From the NCBI GenBank assembly GCA_918026815.1, contig CAKJVC010000193.1, positions 248,001 to 312,000 of the forward strand: 64,000 nucleotides of DNA, in the 5' to 3' direction. This document shows, in pieces, positions 12,382-22,395 of this stretch. The notes under the pieces are model-generated. The model was not told the DNA's origin and ran no database searches. It saw only the letters and a list, made by a program, of their open reading frames with translations. A program made the translations under genes and the position numbers. Numbering within the stretch: position 1 is the stretch's first letter; each line of letters begins with the position of its first letter. This stretch comes from Chalara sp. BL73. Taxonomy: Eukaryota; Ascomycota; Leotiomycetes; Helotiales.

Positions 12382-13663
12382 GATGATAGTATACTAAAAC
12401 TAACTCTGGGATAGGTTTATGAAGGTTCAATTGTTGATGTCTTTGGAGAGCGTTTTTCTTCTTGCAAAAGATGTCGTTTTGCTAAGCGAGAAGCTCACGG
12501 TCTCGATCTCTAGCTGCTTAAATTTAGAAAAAAGCAGTTCGCCTCCGGCAATACATTGATATTCTAATTCTCTGCTTTTTTTCAGGGGGACTCCTTAAAA
12601 CGTAGGGGGGAAACAAATAGTTGGTACTAAAAAGCATAGAATTTTGTATATTGACATTGCGGGGGAAAAAAAACACTCTGCAGTCAACAGCGCGTTCCAC
12701 AGTTAAAAACGCGTCACAACGATCTAATGGCAACTCAGCATTATGGAAAGGGAATCTTTCTAACTTCTCTTTACGCGATACAACTGATTCTTTAGAGCAG
12801 TAAATCTAAAAAATAAGCTTACAGCCACTCAATTAGTAACTATATGCGTTCTAACACCTCAAAAGAAAGACCATCTACCGATTTAATATATATATTAGTG
12901 GAGGAAAAACCTGCCTCTACGCTCAATGAGGTTTAACCCACTTTAATAAACCTCTAGCTTATTAGAAGCATTGGCGCTAGTTTGACGAGTGCTTCGACAA
13001 TTGGAAAAGGGAGTAAATAGGACCTGGAAACGAGGTATATGCAAAGTACAAAAATGCAATTTTACTCACGAATTACTATAGGAAAAGAATTACAACTACA
13101 GTCAGTACAAAAAGAACCTTCTAACAGAAATAGGACGATGTTTTGGGCCGCTTTCGGTTTGGTCTACATACAAATTTTGTTAGGCGTAGGTAAGAAACAT
13201 ACAGATAGACAAGGAATCGTAAGGGAATAATGGGTGTTTAATTGATGCTACAACTAAATCTTGCCAGCTCTAGCGCTCCGGAAAAGCAATGGGACTTGGT
13301 TGCACACTTATGGTTTTTAAATGTGACTAAGGAAACTGGGGTAAACTGAATCATGGGGAAAGCCTCATAAAGGTAGAGATAAATGGTGGTAGTGGATACA
13401 AGGGCTTTTACTCCACTGCTATAGTTATTACATGATTACAATGACCGTTTTTGTTGATACTCCTGTTTGGGACTAATAGCATATGACTTGGACTGATATT
13501 TAAAAAAGATGTTCTCAAGCTTTACGTTTTTTTTTAAGTTTAGCACTCTTGTAATTAAACCTTAGCTTTGTAGCATCCACCAGGGGTTGTGTTGAAGTAG
13601 AGAGTCACGGAGCTTTCAGAGAGTATAGGGTAAACGAGTGTCAATTGCTGAAAGTTGTAGAAC
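12382..13663. other. Gene-poor region downstream of broken 2EXR gene, holding a possible transposon scrap
   Basis: The first 300 bp should hold the HEM3 promoter. The rest is AT-rich with homopolymer runs and short ORFs. One segment near 13,040-13,230 resembles a transposase fragment and is listed separately. Nothing else was recognised. Confidence 0.4.
13000..13240 (+). mobile_element. Possible relic of a Tc1/mariner-type DDE transposase
   Basis: A 63-codon frame at 13,039-13,230 contains SNRNRTMFWAAFGL, which resembles the central strand of the catalytic core in fungal Tc1-like transposases (usually VMFWAAFGY followed by a loop to the second Asp). No first Asp, second Asp or Glu block can be read nearby, and no terminal repeats were found. 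If genuine it is a short, decayed fragment. This rests on one motif, so confidence is low. Confidence 0.3.
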
Positions 13664-14320
13664 CTAATCTACGGAACGAATCCATCTACTTATAGAGCTG
13701 TGATACTCAGACGTGAGTATCACATGAGAATGGGCTATCCAGATGAGCTGCTGCAATTGTGACAAAGGAGCGACGAGAGATGCTTTTGCTGCAGCTTCAG
13801 AAACTTTTCGTCAAAGAATGCAAATGTGTCATACCGTTGACGTCTAAGGTCAAATTTAGAAGTCCAACGTTTTGTGGGTCATATGCCTTAAGATCATGAA
13901 TGAAGTCGATAAACGGGTGTGTCCGGCCCCATGCTTTGAGGTGTATAAAGTCATATTCGGGATTAAAGTAGAGAATTGTTCTTATAGTCCTTTCGATCTC
14001 ATTTTCGGACGTTTGGAAGTAGCATGGAATATGAACGCGATAAAATCGGAGTGCTACCTCTCGTGACTCGCGATTTATGAATAATAGTTTGCTATGCAAC
14101 TGATAGACTTGCACGGTAGCGAAGTAGTTCTGGCCGCTAATCAAGTTGTTAAGAGCGTTCGTAGTCGAATATGGAAAAGTATTTCCAGAATCCGAGGAAA
14201 GTTCTATCTCAAGCTCTAGTAAACGATGCTGTTTTACAGCGATTTGCCAATGCATAGTCGGAGCTCTGCCGGGAGCATTGGGAATTGTTCAAATAAAACA
14301 TTTTCACCACAGAGCAGCAT
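13664..14320 (-). pseudogene. 2EXR-domain protein gene, broken by two frameshifts
   Basis: The minus strand reads into a 2EXR protein, a large family of unknown function in Leotiomycetes and related fungi. An ATG at 14320 opens a frame with the family start EQFPMLPAELRLCI, which hits a stop at about 14,240. One base appears missing near 14,250: the next frame continues with WQIAV-like sequence, then the core LLFINRESREVALRFYR and TILYFNPEYDFIHLKA. That frame stops at 13,797, and a third frame then continues with AAAKASLVAPLSQLQQLIW down to a stop at 13,664. Both shifts keep family-like sequence on each side, so the damage is probably recent. A sequencing error at one site is possible, at both less so. 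The reading starts directly next to the TIR element. Confidence 0.72.
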
Positions 14321-14558
14321 GGGTTGACAATTTGTAGATGTTGCAAAGCAGCCATTGCGTAACGCAAGTTGACAAACTTTTTTGATCGAGATAAGACAAG
14401 AAAAGGTTGCACTATAGGGGGATTGAGGATATCAGATGTTGAGGGGAGGCTCGAAGTGAGGAGAAATAAGTAAATGATATTGTAGGCTCCTGTAGGATAG
14501 TCCTGTGAGCTAAGCATGATGAGCGGGGCGGGGCGGGACAACGGGGCGAGGGAAGCGC

Positions 14559-14599
14559 AGATGACCAGGTAGGTTCAAGTTCCCCACCAGGTATGTTTT
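14559..14599 (+). repeat. Left terminal inverted repeat of outer element
   Basis: A 41-bp sequence that is the exact reverse complement of 15,496-15,536. It includes ccaccaggtatgtttt, a piece repeated again in inverted form inside the element. Confidence 0.85.
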
Positions 14600-14625
14600 C
14601 GCTTATGTAATCCAAATTGACCACC

Positions 14626-15063
14626 CAACAGTGGGTGCACGAATTCCGTGCGCACCACCTGAAAATTGAGGAAATCACACCAAAATGCACCATGTTCTTA
14701 ACTTGATTACACTACAAATTTATATTATAACTATACTTCAAAATCAAGATATGGAGACTTATAAACATTCTTATTAATTTTCATACATAAAAGTTAGTCC
14801 GACACTTAATTTTTAAAGAATTATTTTAAGAGTCAAAAATTTACTAGTAACTTTAATGCTAGAAAATTGAAAATTTATAACAAAAAACAAAATAAAAATT
14901 CTAACTAACAAAATTAGCAATTTTAGCTAATATTAGTTCAGAAAATAAATTTTAACTTATTTCATAAAAAGAACCAAGCTCTGTAATGATGTAAAGTAGG
15001 AAAATTTAGGCGTGTTTTCCTCAATTTTCAGGGGTGCGCACGGAATTTGTGCACCCACTGTTG
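14626..15063. mobile_element. Nested 438-bp TIR element (MITE-like), AT-rich core
   Basis: The ends form an inverted repeat of about 48 bp with few mismatches. It begins caacagtgggtgcac and ends gtgcacccactgttg, and extends inward through the gaaaattgagga segment. Both sides carry the direct 4-bp sequence CACC (14,622-14,625 and 15,064-15,067), which may be a target-site duplication. The core, about 14,690-15,010, is strongly AT-rich without ORFs. Removing the element joins two parts of the outer element's subterminal sequence, which supports insertion into it. Confidence 0.7.
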
Positions 15064-15112
15064 CACCGGGTGTGTTTTTGCTTACATAAGAAACATACCT
15101 GATGGGGCATTT

Positions 15113-15440
15113 CGCAAAATTTACAGGCTATGTTACAGGGCTTAACCCTATAAATAGCACTGTATCGCGCAAAATTTACAGGCTATATTACAGGGCTTAA
15201 CCCTATAAGCAGCACTGTATCGCACAAAATTTACAGGCTATATTACAGGGCTTAACCCTATAAGCAGCACTGTATCGCGCAAAATTTACAGGCTATGTTA
15301 CAAGGCTTAACTCTATAAGTACTGTATCGCGCAAAATTTTTAAGCTATAATACAGGGCTTAACTTTATAAACAGCGCTATATTGCGCAGGATTTACAGGC
15401 TTTGTTACAGGGCTTAACTTTTATAAGTAGCGCTAAACTT
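15113..15440 (+). repeat. Tandem array, about six copies of a 55-bp unit
   Basis: Unit starts fall at 15,113, 15,168, 15,223, 15,278, 15,330 and 15,385, a period of 55 with one 52-bp copy. Each contains cgcaaaatttacaggctat, then ttacagggcttaacccta, then agcactgtat. The first four copies are nearly identical and the last two have drifted. The array lies inside the outer TIR element between two palindromes. Confidence 0.9.
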
Positions 15441-15495
15441 AAGACTAGTTATAAACCAGTTAATAGCACTTACCAGGTATGTTTTCGCTTAAGAA

Positions 15496-15536
15496 AAAAC
15501 ATACCTGGTGGGGAACTTGAACCTACCTGGTCATCT
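15496..15536 (-). repeat. Right terminal inverted repeat of outer element
   Basis: Exact reverse complement of 14,559-14,599. It is directly preceded by an inverted piece of the same sequence, so the right end forms a palindrome of roughly 40 bp. Confidence 0.85.
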
Positions 15537-16646
15537 ACCGCTCTCGGGGCGAGACAGAACTAGGCAGGGCAGGGAAGGCTATATACAGACCCCGTTGGTA
15601 TTTGCAGCCCTACGACTCAATCAACTATATACAGACTTTCTGCCAACACGAGTAGATTCGAAGCTAAATGTTGGTCAAGCAGTGGGGTCCTAGAAGTTTC
15701 ACCAACCCATCGTACTTAGCCAATACGTTTCCCTTAACCTTCAAGGGAGGCATACATGCAGTGCTGCATTCGTGGCTAGACTTTGGCTGTACGAGGTACG
15801 AAGCTAGGTATTGTATCTCCTTATTCTGTTCATCCATTTTTCTTGTCCTTGCTGGAGGAGGCCATATTCTCCTTCTCCTGATAAACAGAGTGTTATAGCT
15901 ATTCCTGCGGGATAGTCCTGTCAGCTTTCCTGTCCATGCTCTGAGAGTCATGTTCCTCTTCTCCGACTTAATATAACGCTGTGGCTGTTTTGTAGGATGC
16001 TCCTGTCATTGCAAGTGGGATTCCTTGAATATAGCTGAGGGCCTTCTCAGTCATGTGGTGGTCCTAGACCCTTAGACCTAGACATCCTAAGCAGATCAGG
16101 GAGTCAATTTCAAGTCTCCCCCTCTTAGCTCCATCACCTCGTCTCTCGCTTTCCCATTCACTGCCTCTCTCTCCTGCCTTTGTCTAGGCTCCTCTCACTC
16201 TCCTAATAACTTTCTCCTACTCAATACAACATTGTGGCTGTTTTAGCAGGTTCCAGGATGTTCCTGTTTTAGTTCATATGTTTGTTTCTGCTTATATTCC
16301 TATAGAATACTTACGCGCCTATAGTATGCTTTTGTTCCTGTAGGATGTTAATATTCCTTTAGCATGTTCACATTCTTATAGAAATTTACACTGCCTACCA
16401 ACTAGCAACATGGCACAGCATACTGTGAAGACTTCTATATCTTTAGAGCACAATAATGATCGTGCAAAATTTCCATTGATATCCGCCAGATTCTCACTTT
16501 CCTTCACTATCACAACAAACGCTTCAAGTCTTATAAACCCTTCTCAGCCAGAGTTTCCTAAATATTTCCTTCTACTATCATCAGAACAACCTCTCCAAAT
16601 CTTAAGCTGAATATAAAAGCAAGATGCTTTTACCAAGGCTTTCTCG
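15537..16646. repeat. Region of short degenerate repeats based on TCCTGTAGGAT
   Basis: Variants of ttcctgtaggatgttcctgt occur at about 15,901-15,925, 15,991-16,006, 16,249-16,268 and 16,334-16,350, with further weaker copies to about 16,385. A longer imperfect direct repeat pairs about 15,960-16,006 with 16,213-16,267 and shares gtggctgtttt. One related copy (ctcctgtaggatagtcctgt) lies on the other side of the TIR element at 14,487. No credible gene is present. A 66-codon ORF at 16,410 has no recognisable family. Confidence 0.5.
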
Positions 16647-17408
16647 ATGGTGCTGGTGAGTGCACTCTTCGCCACCTCGGCTCTTAATGGGTTCACTCAG
16701 GTCAAATGTGGTAAGTTCATCAGACTCTTATAAGGAGGAAATTTGCTAAACAGACATGTAGATCCAATGACGAGGCAGGCCGGTCAGTGCGAGCGTTGAA
16801 GGTTACCGATATTGGTCCTGATCCTAGCTTTAAGAAATCCACGAAGTACTTTACCACATACTGCAAGAAGGCAGTGCCAATAAAATCTATTAAGAGAGAT
16901 GATCTCGAGCAGAGAAGTGTCGAGGTCCGCGCACTGCCAGACGGCTACCATACATTGGAGTGGGCTAGCGGCTTGGTGCCAAAGCAAGCGAGCCGGGCAT
17001 GTACTCGGGGTACTTTGGTACTTGCGTGGGATTAATCGTCACCGGTGCACCTAAGGAACCCGGCCGAATGTCCAGGTTCCTTGCCCACCTCACCATGGGT
17101 TAAAATTGGGAGGATATGAGAACGTCGCGGCTCATTTCGCTAAGACTGTAGACGCCGCGAAGATGACCAACATGAAGGGTTGAATGTATACTATCGATAC
17201 GACTCTCAACATAGATCCCAGGTACAAGGAAGACACAGATTTGAAGAGCGAGGCGGCGGGCCTGGCCAAGGTATACACCAGTGTTAAGGCAAGACTTCAA
17301 GCCCTCATTTGCACCACCTATTTTGCTATCGTCGAGACCCATTCCTTTGAGCATGTTGGTGAGATATCGATCAGCCCAGCTGGTGTGGTCGCGTTTTCCA
17401 AGGTTTAA
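16647..17408 (+). pseudogene. Decayed gene for a secreted protein of unknown family
   Basis: An ATG at 16,647 opens a signal-peptide-like segment (MVLVSALFATSALNGFTQVK) ending at a GTAAG donor. An exon-like stretch follows the acceptor near 16,760. The sequence then reads protein-like only by switching frames: VTDIGPDPSFKKSTKYFTTY in one frame, GMYSGYFGTCVGLIVTGAPK in another from about 16,998, then a stop at about 17,101. Two more shifts lead to ENVAAHFAKTVDAAKMTN and, after a TGA near 17,181, YTIDTTLNIDPRYKEDTDLK. Four or more disruptions make an intact product unlikely. I do not recognise the family with confidence. It lies in the repeat-rich gene-poor zone. Confidence 0.5.
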
Positions 17409-20359
17409 AGAGTCTGGTTACTATGACAAGTTGAAGTCCATGTCTTCTCTTCCTTCTGGCATACCACGCAAAGACTCACTGGGAAGCACGAGTGGTACGG
17501 ACAAATATACAAATAGGTTAGTTAGCGTTGGTGTTACTGGTTTATTTGGCATTGGAGTTAGTAGTTTTACATGAATATCAACTTAAAAATCTTAACGCCT
17601 TACATCTTCGCATTACGTGATCTCACGTATCAAAAGCTTAGAAGTTTTAGCTGGACTTTTATCACCTCGATGTGATCCTGCACAAAGGAGTGCCTTTTGG
17701 CAATCATGCCAGCGTGAAATTGCGGTCGCAGATACGCTCCCAAGAACTCATGTCTAGTGATTGAGTGATTACCCGATAATATCCAGACAATATTCGAACA
17801 GCGCAACAAGACAAGTTCTATGTCTTCCTTATACATCAACGAGTGCTCAGCGATTTGTCAATTCATCTCAGAATACCGGACTATTCATCAGGTGAAAACT
17901 GCTTGCAGCCTTGGAAGGCTTACGAGGTTCCAAATTGTCCAAATAATCTAGATCGGCCCAAAACTTATCCAAAACTTATCCCCTACTTCCCACCACGGAA
18001 ACCAATCTCAAAATGTGGGCACTTTACGCAGCCCGGACCTCAAATACTTGACATCCATATTGAGGAATGTACTTATGGAGGTGATTGCGAGCCTTACGGC
18101 TTTTATTACAATGGTAGTATTGGCATCCTACCTTTTTGGCTGTGAATCATGAATCCAGCATCAAGAAATTAAGCAGTATATAACGATTAGGCACGATTTG
18201 GATTTGCATGTTGAAATACCCTCAGCGACAGTCCATGAATCACGAGTTACGTTTGCGCCGTATTCTGAATATCTTGCTACATGGTGGATCACCCCGCTGC
18301 TAGCCCTAGAGAAAACAATTAGTCTTGTCATTATGGTACAGAGACTAAGTGACATATTGCGATACTTTCGATAACTCCAGGTCCAGGTCTGATTTAACAG
18401 AGCATACTCTTATCCATAAAATGCATGTCGTCCCACAGAAACACATGAGCATGGACTCTAAACTTTACGTTCTAACTCACATAAAACATAAGAGCACGGA
18501 GAGCACTCTACTTATAATGGTGCCTGTAAGTTCTTTCTTGGGGATGTTCCTGCTACTGTACACTAGCTGGGTCGCCACATAATACTTGGGAGTGAGGAGA
18601 TATTCTAAGTCTCAAAGCTGAACAATAATGGACGGCAGAAGAAATAAAAAGAGAACAAAACCTGCATCACTCGCAAATTCATATCATACTGGGCTCTCGA
18701 CTATCGTATTTCAGCGTTTTGAGATCTCCAGGAAGTATAGCCTCCACTACTAGCAGGATCTATGAGGTCTATTCCAAGTTACATGCATAGGCTCTAGGAT
18801 TCTCTATAGGTTCTCAAACGAATATATTAGATGCTGACATGGTGATGATGGCAGCATGAACATTGGCATCAAGTGGCGGAATACTACCGGGAGAGAGATT
18901 ATAAGAATTAATAATGAAGATTGTCGAAGCTCCTTATTGATACTAACCACAAGACATTGTTAGAGTACCCTGAAGATCCATTAGATTGTATTTGCTTTTT
19001 TTTTCTTTCTTTTTTTCTTTTGGGGGAAACTGAGTCGGAAGAACTTTTCCTCCATGTCATCCGGCAGAGACCATTTCGACCTAACTTCCAGATATAATTT
19101 GTTGTCAGGAGATATTTTCTGCGAGCTTAAGTGCTCAATATTCCCACCTCTATTGGTACATAAGCTGCATGTGCATTTTCAATTGAGTACACGGTCAAAC
19201 ACTATGGCCAAGCTCGTATTCTTGAATGAGTCCCAGAACTGCAATAAAACACAAAAATCGCTCAAATGTTACTAGATTTGCACCTGATACAGCCAGCCAC
19301 TCGAAAAAAGCCCGATGCTCTAGGCGTTGTCGCTGGTTGGGACACCAGCATGCCAAGCGGGGGGCTGTGCAAATGCAATGAGAGGTTACTTGCATGCGGG
19401 AGCAACAGGTTTGTGGACGTCAGCGGTATCAGATACACGCGCCTGAATCCACGTGGCTAGCAGGCTGTTGTATAACGTTCTTGAGCTGGCAATCCTTCAG
19501 AGCATACGTAAAAAAGGCATGCAAAGCGAAACAGAGCTCCATCGAGATGGCTTAGTGGAATGCACTTGCTTAGGGACCAAGGAGAGAGATTGTTCAAGCT
19601 GTAACGAAATAGCAGAGCATCGTCGGCCCTGTACGATTGACCTGGATTCAGATTGAAATCAAGGAAGGGATGGGATTTACTTTCTGCATTCGCCTACATA
19701 TGAGAGCTAGAACCAAATCAAAAGGTTGAAACTTGAAACACCATAATAAGATGTCATTCTGATACATTACATCTTGAGAGTTTTCCGTGATGCTTTTCAC
19801 TCAGTCACACACACACTCAACTCATTCAATCATATCTTCTTTGTGTTTCACTGACAATCATCGTCGGCGCTCAATAACAGGCTCTGGGTCAAAAGCTCCC
19901 GCTCTTAGCTCCAGCTCCAGGTCGAGCTCAGCTCTCCAAGGTCCAACGTCACAGCTCCCCCTCCCCCAGCTTAAAGCTTCTCCTCTCCCTCCTTCTCCTC
20001 CCCCCACCGACATCATCATCTCGATACCTTTCACCTGCCTTTGATATCGAGGCCATCTCGTCAACATTCCTTGGGGACCTTTCGCCCAGTCACTCATTGT
20101 CATCCACCCCTTAAGAGCCAACCAATTAAGCCCGGCTGTTGTATTCATCCAATCTTCCTCCAGCCATTTCCCAACTCCCCGTCACACAAACGCCCACTTT
20201 TAATCACCTCTCGTGGCAGTTTGATTCGACCAAGCTGACCAATTTACCTCCATTCCAGATTAACTTTCAGAACGAGGCGCAGCTCACCTAGATCCGAAAA
20301 TCGACCACACAATCGGAGCCCCAAGATAGCCGGCAGCCAACTCACATCTCAACACTAAG
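17409..20359. other. Gene-poor region, 3 kb, ending in promoter/5' UTR of the Ca2+/H+ exchanger gene
   Basis: No recognisable gene was found. The longest frame, 17,843-18,145, has several Cys and Pro but no start context or family match. A T-rich tract lies near 18,998-19,020. From about 19,880 the plus strand becomes C/T-rich with no open coding frame, consistent with a promoter and long 5' UTR for the gene starting at 20,360. Confidence 0.45.
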
Positions 20360-22395
20360 ATGGTGTGTAAGTTGTTCTTTTTCATTTTCGTCCTGGGATC
20401 TTGCTGTATCAATACCCCACTAGCCTCTAAGAGCAGTCCGGTCAAGATTATCATTTTTATCAAATCACATTCTTGTTGTGCTCCCAACCCCCCATTTATT
20501 ATTGCGCACCGGCACTTCGGACACTTGGAAAGGTTTGACAAGACCTCACCAAGCTCCTTCGTTTTCTTATCCTATCCAAGGCACACCGCGTGCCATTTTC
20601 AAAGTCTCATTTTTCTGTCCTTATTGTATTATCATACCTGCTTGGTGTCCGCGACACCCGAGCCACTAATCTCAAACTACAACATTATCGCACCTTCTTC
20701 GCAAACAATTACTCTGCCAAGAATCGCGGGCTCTTTGTCTTGGGTGCTATTCGAGAGTTGGGCTGATTTATCCTCTTCGTGATATGTAGCAGCATCTACT
20801 ACATTTCGCAAAGAATTGAAGAAGGCAGGAACAATTGGCAGAGGTCCCCGCAATATACAGAACCAAGCATCAGTTGGCAGTGACATTCGTGGATATTTTG
20901 GTCCTGGTCCCAGCGGCGAAATGGACGATAACCACGAGCAGACGCCACTTCTCGGTGCGAATGGCAATGGCGCTGCCCAACATAGTACCCTTCACGGGCT
21001 ATTCTTCGACAAGAAGCACACCCCTGGGATGGATAGCGAAAATAGAATTGTGAGGTCACTAGCAAATACCCTCAATGTGACGAAAGTTACCCTGTTCAGC
21101 AACTATGTCAACGTTCTGCTGGTTTTCGTACCAATCGGCATCATTGCAGGCTTATCGGACTGGAATGCTACAACAGTTTTCATCCTGAATTTCTTCGCAA
21201 TCGTTCCTCTTGCAGCTGTGCTGTCATTCGCAACGGAGGAAATATCAATGAAGCTAGGACAGACTATGGGAGGACTTTTGAATGCTACATTTGGAAATGC
21301 CGTTGAGCTTATTGTATGCGTTTATATTTTTACAGGGTCATGCCAGCTTTGCTGATATCATAACAGGTCAGTATCGTGGCATTGAAGAATGGCGAGATTC
21401 GAATTGTGCAGTCTAGTATGTTGGGAAGTGTTCTTTCAAACATCTTGTTGGTGCTAGGATGCTGCTTTTTCGCCGGCGGTATCAGAAATTCAAGCGCCGG
21501 ATTTTCGGGTGGAATAGAACAGGACTTCAACCCAACCGTTGCGTCAACCATGTGTTCCTTGATGACAATGGCTTCAGCGTCATTGATAATTCCGGCTACC
21601 GCAGGTTCCCTCTCCTTCATAAGTCAACAAAGCTAACGAACACCAGCTCTATTCTGCCATGAAGCCCGACAGTTCGACAGAACAAAGTGTTCTTACCCTC
21701 TCGCGCGGTACTTCCATAATTCTTTTAGTGCTTTATATCATGTATCTTGTCTTCCAGCTCCGAACACACGCTTCTCTATTTGATGCCGAGGCACAGGTGG
21801 ATGAAGACGAGGCAGAAGTGCCGGTGATGGGACCCTGGGCTGCAGCAACGGTCCTTATCGTGACTACTATCGTAGTCGCTATATGCGCCGAGTACTTGGT
21901 GGACAGTATCGATTCTATGGTTCAAAGCGCACATATCTCTAAAACCTTTATTGGTCTGATCCTACTTCCAATTGTAGGAAATGCAGCGGAACACGTCACA
22001 GCAGTGGTTGTTGCGGTAAAGGATAAGATGGATCTGGCACTTGGAGTTGCAATCGGCTCTTCCATGCAGATTGCTCTTCTCGTTACACCATTCTTGGTTA
22101 TCCTTGGTTGGATCATCGGTCAACCCATGTCACTTCGATTTGAAACATTCGAGACAGTTGTATTCTTCGTCAGCATCTTGGTTGTTACTTATGTCATTCA
22201 AGATGGGAAGAGTAACTACCTGGAAGGAGCAATGGTGAGTATTCTTCTGTTAGATTCATGAAGCAATGCTAACACGTGTAGCTCCTCGGGCTCTACATTA
22301 TAATCGCGCTTGCATTTTTGGTGTACCCCGATTCAGTCGCGAAGGATATTCCGACTGTGGTGGCCAGAAGCGTGATGTCACTTGTGGGATACTGA
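20360..22395 (+). CDS. VCX1: Vacuolar Ca2+/H+ exchanger (CAX family)
   Basis: A membrane antiporter that loads Ca2+ into the vacuole in exchange for protons. Five exons: 20360-20366, 20790-21313, 21367-21600, 21647-22234 and 22282-22395, giving 488 residues. The first exon is only 7 nt (Met-Val plus one base) before a 423-nt intron. CAX signatures: the c-1 repeat [15 protein letters not shown] and the c-2 repeat [15 protein letters not shown], each with the conserved Asn and Glu that bind Ca2+. About 11 hydrophobic segments are visible. An acidic loop ([11 protein letters not shown]) separates the two halves, as in yeast Vcx1. The intron at 21,601-21,646 starts GC, not GT (see findings). The cytosolic N-terminus is about 95 residues. 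Confidence 0.92.

Larger units (their letters stand above)
14559..15536. mobile_element. Non-autonomous TIR element (MITE-like) carrying a nested element and a tandem array
   Basis: The ends are perfect 41-bp inverted copies, 14,559-14,599 and 15,496-15,536, starting agatgaccaggtaggttcaa. Inside lies a second inverted-repeat element (14,626-15,063) and a 55-bp tandem array (about 15,113-15,440). Palindromic variants of the terminal sequence occur at about 15,064-15,105 and 15,473-15,512, just outside the array on each side. There is no ORF for a transposase. No clear target-site duplication was found at the outer ends. The element sits between the broken 2EXR gene and a region of short degenerate repeats. 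Confidence 0.75.

Noticed and set aside
12524..12803. Short ORFs on both strands near homopolymer runs upstream of HEM3
   Set aside because: Low-complexity AT sequence without family resemblance; likely promoter or decayed insertion.
15113..15440. CRISPR array
   Set aside because: The 55-bp units follow each other without unique spacers, and the context is a fungal nuclear genome, so this is a minisatellite.
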